A stretch of DNA of 64,000 nucleotides from Pirellula staleyi DSM 6068. GTDB taxonomy: Bacteria > Planctomycetota > Planctomycetia > Pirellulales > Pirellulaceae. The position numbers and the translations under genes were made by a program. Below the pieces are notes generated by a model that was not told the DNA's origin, did not search any database, and saw only the letters and a list, made by a program, of their open reading frames with translations. Below, one piece after another: positions 27,219 through 35,725 of this stretch. The stretch spans positions 3,224,001 through 3,288,000 of the forward strand of contig NC_013720.1 in NCBI RefSeq assembly GCF_000025185.1. The letters run 5' to 3'. Every line of letters starts with the position of its first letter. Positions within the stretch are counted from its first letter, which is position 1.

Positions 27219-28154
27219 ATGAGCACCGAGATCGAAAACCGCGAGCATCCGCGAGCCACAACGGCTATCGTCGAACAAGCGTCGCGCGTGATTGGGGCCA
27301 ATCGTCGTCGGTTGGGGTTTGTGCAAAATGCATCGGCCCTCACACGAGCAAGTGGTACGATCGAAGTCGCCACGGCGACCTCGCGCGGCGCTAGCTGGAT
27401 GGAAGTCGACCCCAAATATCTTGGTACACGTGCGGCGGCTGATTTGCTCGCGCGCATTCAGCAACTCGAGCACTGGCTGCGCGATCAACCGGCACGCGTC
27501 GACTACTGTCGTGAACTAGCGGCTCTCTATCTCGAAAAACAGCGCGACTACGAAGCCGAACGACTTCTCGTCCGCACCCTCGAGCACACGGCCAAAGACC
27601 CACAAGTCTTGAGCATGCTCGAGGACGTAAAAATCTATCGCATGTCGCTCAAGCTAGTCGCTGTCGAAGCCGATGCGGCCCACGATCCCTCACCAGCCAA
27701 TCAGGCGATTGTCGAAGAGACGCGCAAGCAGCGCGATCGTCTCGAGATTGATGTCTTCAGTGCGCGAATGAAGCGCGAGCCCGATAACATGGTCCTTTCG
27801 TTCGAGTTTGGTTGCCGCCTCAAACGGGGTGGCGAGTTCGCCGAAGCGCGACCTCATCTTGAACGGGCGTTACATGCGCCACAGCTCGCCGCCGCCGCTG
27901 CCCTCGAACTCGGGGAATGCTGGGAACGCTCCGGACGTTTTGCCGAAGCACTCAAAGCCTACCGCTCCGCTGCCGATGCGATCGCCGATGATTCTCAGGC
28001 CGATTGCCGCACCGATGCTTTGCTCCGCGCCAGCAGCATCGCAGCCGATTTGAAGCTACCGAATTTAGCCCGGCGCTATCTCGGTTGGCTGCTGCAAATC
28101 GACCCCGATCATCGCGGCGCAGCGACGTTGCTCGAGCGTCTCGAGCGGATCTAA
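27219..28154 (+). CDS. TPR-repeat protein at the head of the WXG100/FtsK cluster
   Basis: GGGAG 8 bases upstream supports ATG 27219, giving 311 residues; ATG 27213 is also possible. The C-terminal two-thirds is helical with tetratricopeptide-like repeats: YCRELAALYLEKQRDYEAERLL, LSFEFGCRLKRGGEFAEARPHL, ALELGECWERSGRFAEALKAY and LPNLARRYLGWLL. There is no signal peptide or membrane segment, so it is cytoplasmic and probably a scaffold or chaperone. It is the first of five same-strand genes ending in the FtsK-like ATPase, which suggests involvement with the small WXG100-like proteins. The function is inferred from context only. Confidence 0.75.
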   Translation: MSTEIENREHPRATTAIVEQASRVIGANRRRLGFVQNASALTRASGTIEVATATSRGASWMEVDPKYLGTRAAADLLARIQQLEHWLRDQPARVDYCRELAALYLEKQRDYEAERLLVRTLEHTAKDPQVLSMLEDVKIYRMSLKLVAVEADAAHDPSPANQAIVEETRKQRDRLEIDVFSARMKREPDNMVLSFEFGCRLKRGGEFAEARPHLERALHAPQLAAAAALELGECWERSGRFAEALKAYRSAADAIADDSQADCRTDALLRASSIAADLKLPNLARRYLGWLLQIDPDHRGAATLLERLERI

Positions 28155-28225
28155 GTGACGGATTGATGCTTCGCCCGCAGCCCATTTTTCATGACAACCT
28201 AAGTCTCTTCCTCGGAGTTTGTCCC

Positions 28226-28495
28226 ATGACGCAAGCTGTTGTCGATCCTGAAGAACTTCGTCAGTTTGCTCAAAATCTCAAGCGATTTAACGCTCAGTTA
28301 CGGGAAAAAGCGACAGCGCTTGGTAACCAGCTGGCGACCTTGAGTGGATCGTGGCGCGATCAAGAGCACAAAAAGTTTGTGGATCAATTCGAAACCAACA
28401 TGAAGGTGCTGATGAGGTTCACGGAAACCGCCGACGAGTACGTTCCTTACCTGCTCCGCAAAGCAACGCACATCGAAGACTACCTCCAGTCGTAA
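28226..28495 (+). CDS. WXG100-like protein, 89 residues
   Basis: The product has the size and plan of WXG100/ESAT-6 proteins: two amphipathic helices joined by a turn with a central tryptophan, SGSWRDQEHKKF, where Trp43 is followed 8 residues later by Phe51, as in ESAT-6-type W-x-G hairpins. The Gly is replaced by Asp (W-R-D). There is no signal peptide and I find no C-terminal YxxxD/E export motif. It is encoded upstream of a second such protein and an FtsK/EssC-like ATPase, the combination defining type VII-like export. It starts at ATG 28226, 71 bases after the TPR gene. Confidence 0.7.
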   Translation: MTQAVVDPEELRQFAQNLKRFNAQLREKATALGNQLATLSGSWRDQEHKKFVDQFETNMKVLMRFTETADEYVPYLLRKATHIEDYLQS

Positions 28496-28558
28496 CGCAT
28501 CACGTATCGCACAGACAATACAACTTCGGCCCATCTCATCCCTTGGGGAATCGCTGCT

Positions 28559-29107
28559 GTGGCTAAGCAAGCCCAACTGACTTCGATCGAAGTGCTGCAA
28601 GTGCTTCGCGCCGAACTCATCAAGTTCGAGGCCGCAGTGCGCGAAACGCTTGTCTCGATCGAGATCACCGCGACTCGTCCCCTCGAGTGGGTCGAGCACG
28701 AACGGAGCCGCTATTGGCCGAAGCAGTTCCAGCAAGCCTCCGATCGATTGAGCGAATCGCGCGTCGCCCTCGATCGCTGCGAACTTGCGTCGGCGACCGA
28801 CGAGCGGCGCTACTGCTACGAAGAGCGCAAGGCGCTGCAGCGTGCTAAAGAACGCGTCCATCTGACCGAAGACAAAGTTCAAGCGGTGCGGCGCTGGCGC
28901 GTCTTGCTACGCAAAGAACTCGATGAGTTCCTCGTGCAAACAGCTCGCACGCGGCTGTTTCTCGATAGCGAGGTGCAGCAGGCCATCGCTTCGCTCCGCA
29001 ACATGTCAGAGGCACTCGATCGCTATGTCGAGCAGCGTGGTCCGCAGCCTACATCGAGTCCAGTTGGTGGAAGCGAAGGTGCGCCGAGTCAGGAGCCAAG
29101 TGTATGA
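28559..29107 (+). CDS. Coiled-coil protein between the two WXG100-like genes
   Basis: The start is a GTG at 28559 and the product has 182 residues. It is almost entirely helical and highly charged, with long Glu/Arg-rich heptads (YEERKALQRAKERVHLTEDKV, VRRWRVLLRKELDEFL) and a disordered Pro/Ser/Gly tail. There is no signal peptide, membrane segment or recognised family. Its stop overlaps the next ATG as ATGA (29104-29107), indicating coupled synthesis with the 83-residue WXG100-like protein. It could be a chaperone or a larger secreted partner of the WXG100 pair; this is inference. Confidence 0.65.
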   Translation: MAKQAQLTSIEVLQVLRAELIKFEAAVRETLVSIEITATRPLEWVEHERSRYWPKQFQQASDRLSESRVALDRCELASATDERRYCYEERKALQRAKERVHLTEDKVQAVRRWRVLLRKELDEFLVQTARTRLFLDSEVQQAIASLRNMSEALDRYVEQRGPQPTSSPVGGSEGAPSQEPSV

Positions 29108-29355
29108 AATTCGCTTATTTCAGCGATGAAATGGGGCAGTTGTCGCAGGCCTTTGGCAAACTCAATGAGTGCTTCCACGAAGTCCGCTCGCACTGGAACG
29201 ATGCCGCCGCCCACGACTTTGAGCGCGAGCATCTGCAGCCCATCGCGCCGCAACTGAAGTTGCTGATGAACTCGATGCAACGCTTCGGCGATGTGGTCCG
29301 TCAGATGCACCAAGAACTCGACGATCCCGCCCGTCATGAATCGATGGGCGATTGA
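29104..29355 (+). CDS. Second WXG100-like protein, 83 residues
   Basis: Two predicted helices flank RSHWNDAAAHDFEREH. Trp31 is followed by Phe39, the same 8-residue spacing as in the first WXG100-like protein, and the turn again reads W-x-D (W-N-D) instead of W-x-G. There is no signal peptide and no YxxxD/E motif. The ATG overlaps the upstream stop (ATGA), so the two proteins are probably made in fixed ratio. WXG100 proteins commonly work as heterodimers, so this one and the 89-residue protein may pair. Confidence 0.65.
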   Translation: MKFAYFSDEMGQLSQAFGKLNECFHEVRSHWNDAAAHDFEREHLQPIAPQLKLLMNSMQRFGDVVRQMHQELDDPARHESMGD

Positions 29356-29441
29356 TTCCTCCCCTGATTGTTTTCCAAGAACGCAGCACGATCCTGCCAT
29401 TGTCCAACTGATTTTTCCATGCTGCAGAAAGAGAACCTGTC

Positions 29442-32400
29442 GTGACCACCACTTCGATTTCCATCGAGCGTCAACGACAAATTGTGGCGACCCTTGGTAC
29501 GCTGGCGAGCGATCATGCGGAGCAACTCCGTGCGATCGATCAAGCCTGTAAGACGCTGCAAGACTCGGAGCAACGACTCGCCGCAGATGAGATGGCGCGC
29601 GTCTCTGCCGAGTTCGAGAAAAAGCATGCCCAGCAGATTGCGACTTACAAACAGCAGCGCGATATGGCGCTCGCGCGCTACGAGCATGAAGGGATCGCGG
29701 TGTTTCAGGCTGAGCGAACTGCGCTCGAGGAAGAGAACACGCGTCACACCGAAGCCCGTGAAGTGATGCGCACCGTGCGTCAGCACGCGATCAGCGAGGT
29801 GCAGGAGGAATTTCGCAAGGCACAAATCGCGCCGAAGGTCAACGCCGCGCAGTTCCAGCAGCAATGTGAGTACAGCAGCAGCGAAGTGAGCGCGCTGGTC
29901 GTCAAGGCGCAGAGTATTGTGCGGCGTCGTTGCGACTGGCCCGAGTCCCCTCCAGCCCCCCGTGTTCCAGGGCTCTTTACCAAACAGCAGTGCGTCGACC
30001 GCTACACCGTTGCGCTCGCCAAGGCCTATGAAAAAGTGCATGCCTTGCAGCATCAGCCGAGCGCTCGTGTCGCTGAAGATGGTTGGCCCATTCTGATCGG
30101 CCTCTTCACGATTCCGATTCTCGGCTATCCCGCGTGGCTCCTCGTGGGAGAGTATGGCTGGTGGGTCGCGGCGATACTTACGGTGTTCGTCGCTTCGCTC
30201 GTGGCGGTGGCTGTTGTGCTAATCATGCGGCCGATTGCTCGCCGCGAAACGCTGCGGCTCGTTCCCGAGTTTCAAGCCGCCATCGATGAAGCACGCGATG
30301 CACTCATGGCTTCGCTCGAAGCATCACGACGCGAATTGGCTGAAGAACAGCAGCGCATTTTAGCCAAACGCGATACCGACACGCTCGCCGCCAAGAGTGC
30401 CTACAAACAATCCAAGGCCGACGAAAAACTCGCGCATCAGGCCAATATCACACGGATTATCAACGACGCCGAGAACAAACGGCTAGCAATCGAGAACCGT
30501 CTCGAACCGCTGATGAACAAGATCGAGCAGACCTATCCGCCGCAAATCACCGAGCTTGAAGTGAAGTTTGCTGCCCAGCTGCAGGAGTTGGCTACGGCCT
30601 GCGATGCAGCGGTGGAAAAAGCCGAGCTTAATCGTCAGTCGCAAGTGACAGCCGCCAATGCTGCGATGAAAACGACACTCGCCACGTTGCTTGCTGAAGC
30701 GGAGGCGATGCAGCAGCGCGTCGACCAGTGGTGCCCACCTCTTTCGAGCGAAGCTCTGCCCACGCCGGCGGTCGATGTCGAGGCTCTGCGGCTCGGTGAA
30801 TTTCAGCTCGAACTTCCCAGGCTCGATGCGGCGGCGATCGATCCCAGCACGCTCGATATCGCGATTCCCGCGTCGCTGCGACTTCCGGCAGTTCTCTCCT
30901 ACCCCTCGCTCCCTTCGCTGCTGATCAAGGCCGAAGAAGAAGGACGCGATCAAGCCGCGCGGGTGATACAAGCCGCGATTCTGCGACTACTCGCCACGTT
31001 TCCACCAGGAAAAGTGCGGTTCACGATTATCGATCCCGTGGGACTTGGCGAGAACTTTTCCGCGCTCATGCATCTGGCCGATTTCGACGAGCGTTTGGTG
31101 CACAGCCGAATTTGGACCGAGTCGAATCATATTCAGCAGCGGTTGGCCGATCTCACCGCGCACATGGAGAACGTGATTCAGAAATACTTGCGCAACGAGT
31201 TCGATTCGATTCAGCAGTACAATCAGCAAGCGGGGGAAGTGGCCGAAGCGTATCAGATTCTTGTGATCGCGAATTTCCCCGCGAATTTCTCGGAAGAAGC
31301 GGTCCGCCGACTCCTGAGCATCACCGCTAGTGGCGCACGATGCGGTGTTTTCACCCTCATCAGCTACGATCGCAAACTCAAATCGCCACGACCCTTCGAC
31401 GAAGCTGATCTAGGGCGCAGTTCGCATGTGCTGGAGTGGGATTCGAAGCTGCAGCATTTCCGCTCGCAGATGGAAGGTCTCACGCATGTTCCGCTGGTGC
31501 TCGACACGCCCCCAAGCGACGAAGAATCGACCGCCATCATTCGGACGATTGGCCAGCGTGCGCGTCACGCCGCGCGCGTGGAAGTCCCCTTCAGCTACGT
31601 AATTCCCGGCGAAGAGAAATGGTGGACCGGTGACAGTCGCAGTGGAATCGATGTTCCGCTCGGACGCGCAGGGGCCAAAAACTTGCAGTACATGCGACTC
31701 GGGAAAGGGACTTCACAACATGTGCTGATCTCCGGCAAAACAGGCTCCGGTAAATCGACGCTGCTCAACGCCATCATCACGAATCTGGCACTCCACTACT
31801 CGCCCGACGAGCTCGAGTTTTTTCTGATCGACTTTAAGAAGGGGGTGGAATTTAAAGCGTATGCCACCTGCCGTTTGCCGCACGCACGGGTGATCGCCAT
31901 TGAAAGCGAACGTGAGTTTGGCATGAGTGTGCTTGAGCGACTCGATCTGGAACTGAAGCGACGCGGCGATCTGTTTCGGCAAAAGGGGACGCAAGATCTG
32001 GCCAGTTTTCGCTCGGCTGCCCCCGAGGTGGTGATGCCCCGCGTGCTGCTTGTGATCGACGAATTTCAAGAGTTTTTCACCTCCGACGACCGTGTTTCGC
32101 ACGACGCAGCGCTGCTGCTCGATCGCTTGGTGCGACAAGGTCGAGCGTTTGGCATTCATGTGCTGCTCGGCTCGCAAACGCTGAGCGGTGCCTATTCACT
32201 CGCGCGTAGTACGATTGGCCAAATGGCGGTTCGTGTGGCGCTGCAGTGCAGCGAGTCGGATGCCCACTTAATCCTCAGCGAAGATAACACCGCTGCTCGT
32301 CTGCTGAGTCGCCCCGGCGAAGCGATTTACAACGACGCCAACGGTTTGGTCGAAGGGAATCATCCGTTTCAAGTGGTGTGGCTCCCCGATGAAGAGCGCG

Positions 32401-33380
32401 AGCACTACCTCACCAAAGTGCGCCAGTTGTGCGACACACGTGGCACCAAAGTCGGACCACCGATTGTGTTCGAAGGGAGTGCTGCCGCCGATGTTCGCGA
32501 CAATAATCTGCTCCGCGCTGCCATCGAGACCCCGGCCTCTCGTCAAACGCAACTCTCGCCGCGGCTGTGGCTCGGCGCTGCTGTGGCGGTGAAGGACCCC
32601 ACTTCGATTACCCTGCGACGCGGCAGTGGCGCGAACCTGCTGATCGTTGGCCAAAACGAAGAGCTTGCCACCGGCATGATGTCGGCCGCGATCCTCGCCT
32701 TGGCGAGTCAAACGGCGAGCACTGTTCCTGCCACTACTGAGAAGCCCCCTCAGTTCTCGAAGGTCACGCTGCTCGATGGTGCCCGCCCCGACACGACGTT
32801 TCCCGAGCAATGGAAAACGATTCTCGGCGATTCAGGAATCGCGGCGAGCACGATGCGCGGCAAAGATGCCGTGTCGGCGATCGCGCAGCTGGCTGATGAA
32901 GTCCAGCGTCGTCTCGATGCCGGTGAGCATCATGCCGAAACGTTGCTGCTGGTGATTCACGACCTGTCCCGTTTTCGCGACCTGAAAAAGTCGGACGATT
33001 TTGGGATGAGCTTCGGCGAGAGTAGTGAAGCAAGTGTCAGTGCTAGGCTCGCGACACTGCTCCGCGAAGGACCTGCCGTAGGGATTCACACCATCGTGTG
33101 GGCCGATTCTTACAACAGCGTCAACCGCTGGTTCGAGCGCGGAACGATTCGCGACTTCGAGTACCGCGCGCTGTTCCAGATGAGTGCTACCGATTCCGCC
33201 AATCTGATGGACAGCCCCGGCGCAAGCAAGCTGGGGAACTACCTGGCGTATCTCTACAGCGAAGAGTCGGGACAAGCCGAGCGGATGCGTCCCTACGGAA
33301 TTCCCGACAGCGACTTTCTCCGCGAGTTCCGCCAAACTCGGGAGAAACTGAGTCGCCACGCCGAACTCTTTCAGCCTTAA
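29442..33380 (+). CDS. FtsK/SpoIIIE-type (EssC-like) ATPase with coiled coils
   Basis: The 1312-residue protein has a coiled-coil N-terminus (residues 1-130), two adjacent membrane helices at about 214-262, a second coiled coil (about 275-430), and a C-terminal motor region. Walker A is GKTGSGKS at 765-772 and Walker B is VLLVIDE with Asp873-Glu874; FLIDFKKGVEF is the FtsK-type strand between them. A further ATPase-like domain follows, whose P-loop position reads VGQNEELAT near 1070 and so lacks the Lys-Ser/Thr; it is probably inactive. EssC/EccC motors of type VII systems likewise combine active and degenerate FtsK domains. I see no FHA domain. It is the last gene of the WXG100-like cluster. 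Confidence 0.85.
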   Translation: MTTTSISIERQRQIVATLGTLASDHAEQLRAIDQACKTLQDSEQRLAADEMARVSAEFEKKHAQQIATYKQQRDMALARYEHEGIAVFQAERTALEEENTRHTEAREVMRTVRQHAISEVQEEFRKAQIAPKVNAAQFQQQCEYSSSEVSALVVKAQSIVRRRCDWPESPPAPRVPGLFTKQQCVDRYTVALAKAYEKVHALQHQPSARVAEDGWPILIGLFTIPILGYPAWLLVGEYGWWVAAILTVFVASLVAVAVVLIMRPIARRETLRLVPEFQAAIDEARDALMASLEASRRELAEEQQRILAKRDTDTLAAKSAYKQSKADEKLAHQANITRIINDAENKRLAIENRLEPLMNKIEQTYPPQITELEVKFAAQLQELATACDAAVEKAELNRQSQVTAANAAMKTTLATLLAEAEAMQQRVDQWCPPLSSEALPTPAVDVEALRLGEFQLELPRLDAAAIDPSTLDIAIPASLRLPAVLSYPSLPSLLIKAEEEGRDQAARVIQAAILRLLATFPPGKVRFTIIDPVGLGENFSALMHLADFDERLVHSRIWTESNHIQQRLADLTAHMENVIQKYLRNEFDSIQQYNQQAGEVAEAYQILVIANFPANFSEEAVRRLLSITASGARCGVFTLISYDRKLKSPRPFDEADLGRSSHVLEWDSKLQHFRSQMEGLTHVPLVLDTPPSDEESTAIIRTIGQRARHAARVEVPFSYVIPGEEKWWTGDSRSGIDVPLGRAGAKNLQYMRLGKGTSQHVLISGKTGSGKSTLLNAIITNLALHYSPDELEFFLIDFKKGVEFKAYATCRLPHARVIAIESEREFGMSVLERLDLELKRRGDLFRQKGTQDLASFRSAAPEVVMPRVLLVIDEFQEFFTSDDRVSHDAALLLDRLVRQGRAFGIHVLLGSQTLSGAYSLARSTIGQMAVRVALQCSESDAHLILSEDNTAARLLSRPGEAIYNDANGLVEGNHPFQVVWLPDEEREHYLTKVRQLCDTRGTKVGPPIVFEGSAAADVRDNNLLRAAIETPASRQTQLSPRLWLGAAVAVKDPTSITLRRGSGANLLIVGQNEELATGMMSAAILALASQTASTVPATTEKPPQFSKVTLLDGARPDTTFPEQWKTILGDSGIAASTMRGKDAVSAIAQLADEVQRRLDAGEHHAETLLLVIHDLSRFRDLKKSDDFGMSFGESSEASVSARLATLLREGPAVGIHTIVWADSYNSVNRWFERGTIRDFEYRALFQMSATDSANLMDSPGASKLGNYLAYLYSEESGQAERMRPYGIPDSDFLREFRQTREKLSRHAELFQP

Positions 33381-34135
33381 ACAAGTGCCGAGCGCCGTAC
33401 TCGGAGCAGCAGGTCGTGTAGCTCGTCTCCCGCTGCTGGTGCCTCGGGAAGCTGCGTCGTTTTCATCGCCTCTTCGAGCAGCGAAACCAACCGCAGATAC
33501 TCGGCTGTATGCAGCGCCAGATCGGCCTGCTCGAGCTTCGATTTCTCGAGGCCAGCTAATTTGCGCGCCACCAGTTCGTTGATGTAGGGGAGCTTCATCT
33601 CATCGTTCAGTACTAGCAAGTTCGCTTCGATTTTACCGGCTCGCATCAAATGGATTCCGGTGAGCAGTACGCGATAGACGTAAAGTAGCGGCTTCACGCG
33701 CGGAGGCTCTTCTTTCTGGAACAGATGCCACTGCGTGCTGGCAAAACCGAGGTAGTGATGGGCATGAAAACGGGTGATGCAGCGACTGGCGATTTCGCGC
33801 AGCTCGGCATGCCACGGAGTCGTGCTTACCACCAGAGGCGACAGCAGTTGCTCGAGCACGTAGCCGTTTTTCTTAAGCATTAGCCCGAAAAACTTTTCAG
33901 CTTCGTGGGTCACGAGATCGATCTCGAGTCCTTCGACTATGCCCGACTTTTCGACGGTATCGGGACCCCGTTTGAGACCCACCAGTTCGTCAAGCGGTAG
34001 CAGGTGGATTCCTCGGAGATCGAAATCGGAATCAGGCGACGGAAATCCATAGAGATGCGCGCCGCTGATGGTGGCAAACAGGAGTGGATAAGGATGAGCA
34101 ACCACTTGTCGCTCGAGTGTGGCATAAGGGATCAC
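33377..34135 (-). CDS. Predicted nucleotidyltransferase (COG3541-like), second of a pair
   Basis: The 252-residue product has a Pol-beta-type nucleotidyltransferase core: ISGAHLYGFPSPDSDFDLRGI, where the usual GS-x2-YG is changed to GA-x2-YG but the DxD metal ligands (DFD) remain. Helical segments follow. The ATG overlaps the stop of the upstream paralogue (ATGA, 34132-34135). The stop codon overlaps the convergent FtsK-like gene by 4 bases (33377-33380). Substrate and role are unknown; homologues occur in bacteria and phages. Confidence 0.75.
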   Translation of the reverse strand: MIPYATLERQVVAHPYPLLFATISGAHLYGFPSPDSDFDLRGIHLLPLDELVGLKRGPDTVEKSGIVEGLEIDLVTHEAEKFFGLMLKKNGYVLEQLLSPLVVSTTPWHAELREIASRCITRFHAHHYLGFASTQWHLFQKEEPPRVKPLLYVYRVLLTGIHLMRAGKIEANLLVLNDEMKLPYINELVARKLAGLEKSKLEQADLALHTAEYLRLVSLLEEAMKTTQLPEAPAAGDELHDLLLRVRRSALV

Positions 34136-34851
34136 GGCAGGCTCGCTTTTAGGGCTAATGTCCGAGCTTCGATCAGCAGATCGTTGGCAAGCTCGCGATT
34201 GGGATGTTCGGGGAGTGAGGTGGTGGCTAGGGCCAGGTCGAATTGGTGGCTCAGTGAGCGGCGCAGCGCGTCGACTTCGTCGAACGTTCGCTTCCCCGAC
34301 TTAATATCGCGCAGCAGCTGCAGATGCTCTCCCACGTGGAGCGTGAGCTCGCCTGTTTGCAGCAACGTGATTCCGGTCAGCTGCAACCTGATGAGGTGCA
34401 TCATCTGTTTCCAGCGAATGCGCTCGAGGTTGCGAAGCTCTGTGGTGATTCGTTTGAATTGTGACTCGACATAGCCTTGAAAGGTGTCGTAAACAGCTCG
34501 CGACAAAAACTCTGCGCGAGCAGCGATCAGCTTCTTTGCAAAAGGAGAAGCAAACTCGACCAGGGGCGAGTACAACGTTTCCAAAATGTTGGGATTGCTC
34601 TTGAGGGCCAGTTTGAGGAATTTTTCGAATTCCCAGTAAACCTCTTGCGTGGCATCGTTTTCAATCTGCTCAGGGACTCCCTCGAGCGACCAATGCTGCT
34701 CGGCTTGAGGCAGATAGATGCCACGTTTGTCGGTGTCGGAATGTTCGTCGTCGAGGCCATACGCGCGCGAACCGATCACCACGCGTAGCATTACGCGTGA
34801 TTCGTAGTGTCGAAAATCTAGTTCGGACGGACGCATGGTTAAACTCAGCAC
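34132..34851 (-). CDS. Predicted nucleotidyltransferase (COG3541-like), first of a pair
   Basis: The 239-residue protein carries a complete nucleotidyltransferase signature, VIGSRAYGLDDEHSDTDKRGI, with GS and the DTD metal ligands, and a following helical half. The adjacent downstream gene encodes a divergent paralogue of the same architecture and is coupled by an ATGA overlap, so the pair may form a heteromeric enzyme in which one partner has lost the GS serine. Target unknown. The start ATG 34851 fits the conserved N-terminus. Confidence 0.8.
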   Translation of the reverse strand: MLSLTMRPSELDFRHYESRVMLRVVIGSRAYGLDDEHSDTDKRGIYLPQAEQHWSLEGVPEQIENDATQEVYWEFEKFLKLALKSNPNILETLYSPLVEFASPFAKKLIAARAEFLSRAVYDTFQGYVESQFKRITTELRNLERIRWKQMMHLIRLQLTGITLLQTGELTLHVGEHLQLLRDIKSGKRTFDEVDALRRSLSHQFDLALATTSLPEHPNRELANDLLIEARTLALKASLP

Positions 34852-35117
34852 TAGCCTCGAAGAATTTATAGGTTCATGCGAGTGGTTCGCGTGTTTCTGT
34901 CAGTAGAGTTGACTCAGCAAACAGGTCACCAAAACAGGCGGTCAGGTGATCGGCTCAGGCTTCGATTTCTTCGAAGTGAACCTTGGGACGAGGAAGCTGT
35001 CATTCACGTTCGCGCGAGTTGCTTGGGAGGCAGGTTTGCCAGCATAATCGATGGGGCGAATGTTGTAGTATGAGTGTGTAGCGACTAGCGTGCGGTTGGA
35101 TGGCGAGCGGGTGATGT

Positions 35118-35582
35118 ATGTCTGAGATCAAAGGACAAAAACTGTTTGTGAATGTCGGTCCCTCGGAAGCTCGAAGAAGGCTCAAAGGGTTTGGGCATGG
35201 GGTGCGCAAAGTGCAGAGCAACGGCCGAAATCAAGCGGTGATTATTCACACCGCCACACGGCAAAATCTGACCGAACTTGAAGCCAAGTTTGCCGATGTC
35301 GGTTTTGCCAGCCGAGCGACAGAACTCGCCGAGCCGATTGAAAACCTGCGAAATCTTGGCCCCACGAGTTGTCGCTGGCTACACGATATGGGTGTTTACA
35401 CGATCGACGAGCTACGGAAATTAGGAGCTGTCGATACGTTTCGAATTGTCAAACGCTCGCATCCTGAAGCGTCGCTCAACTTGCTTTATGCCCTGGTGGC
35501 GGGGCTCGCCGATCGCGACTTTCGAGATCTCTCGGAGGAAGAAAAACAGACACTTCGAAGCGCTGCCTTTGCGGCTGATTGA
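35118..35582 (+). CDS. TfoX C-terminal domain protein
   Basis: The C-terminal 75 residues match the TfoX_C helix-hairpin-helix-like domain: LRNLGPTSCRWLHDMGVYTIDELRKLGAV, then RSHPEASLNLLYALVAGL. The N-terminal 80 residues show no TfoX_N signature; they contain a small mixed alpha/beta stretch (KLFVNVGPSEARRRL, NQAVIIHTATRQNL). TfoX is a competence regulator in gamma-proteobacteria, but isolated TfoX_C proteins have no defined role. The gene stands alone between the nucleotidyltransferase pair (divergent) and the SGNH gene. Confidence 0.8.
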   Translation: MSEIKGQKLFVNVGPSEARRRLKGFGHGVRKVQSNGRNQAVIIHTATRQNLTELEAKFADVGFASRATELAEPIENLRNLGPTSCRWLHDMGVYTIDELRKLGAVDTFRIVKRSHPEASLNLLYALVAGLADRDFRDLSEEEKQTLRSAAFAAD

Positions 35583-35725
35583 CCGCTGCGTCGCAGTCTG
35601 CTGCGTCGGTGAAAAAGTGTGGTATAACGAGCGTCTCCTCTCCTCCTGTGGGCCTTATGCGCGACGTTCTTCGGAGGTCTCGCTACAAGCCCAGAACAGC
35701 CACTCGTAGAGGATCGAGGTTCTGC

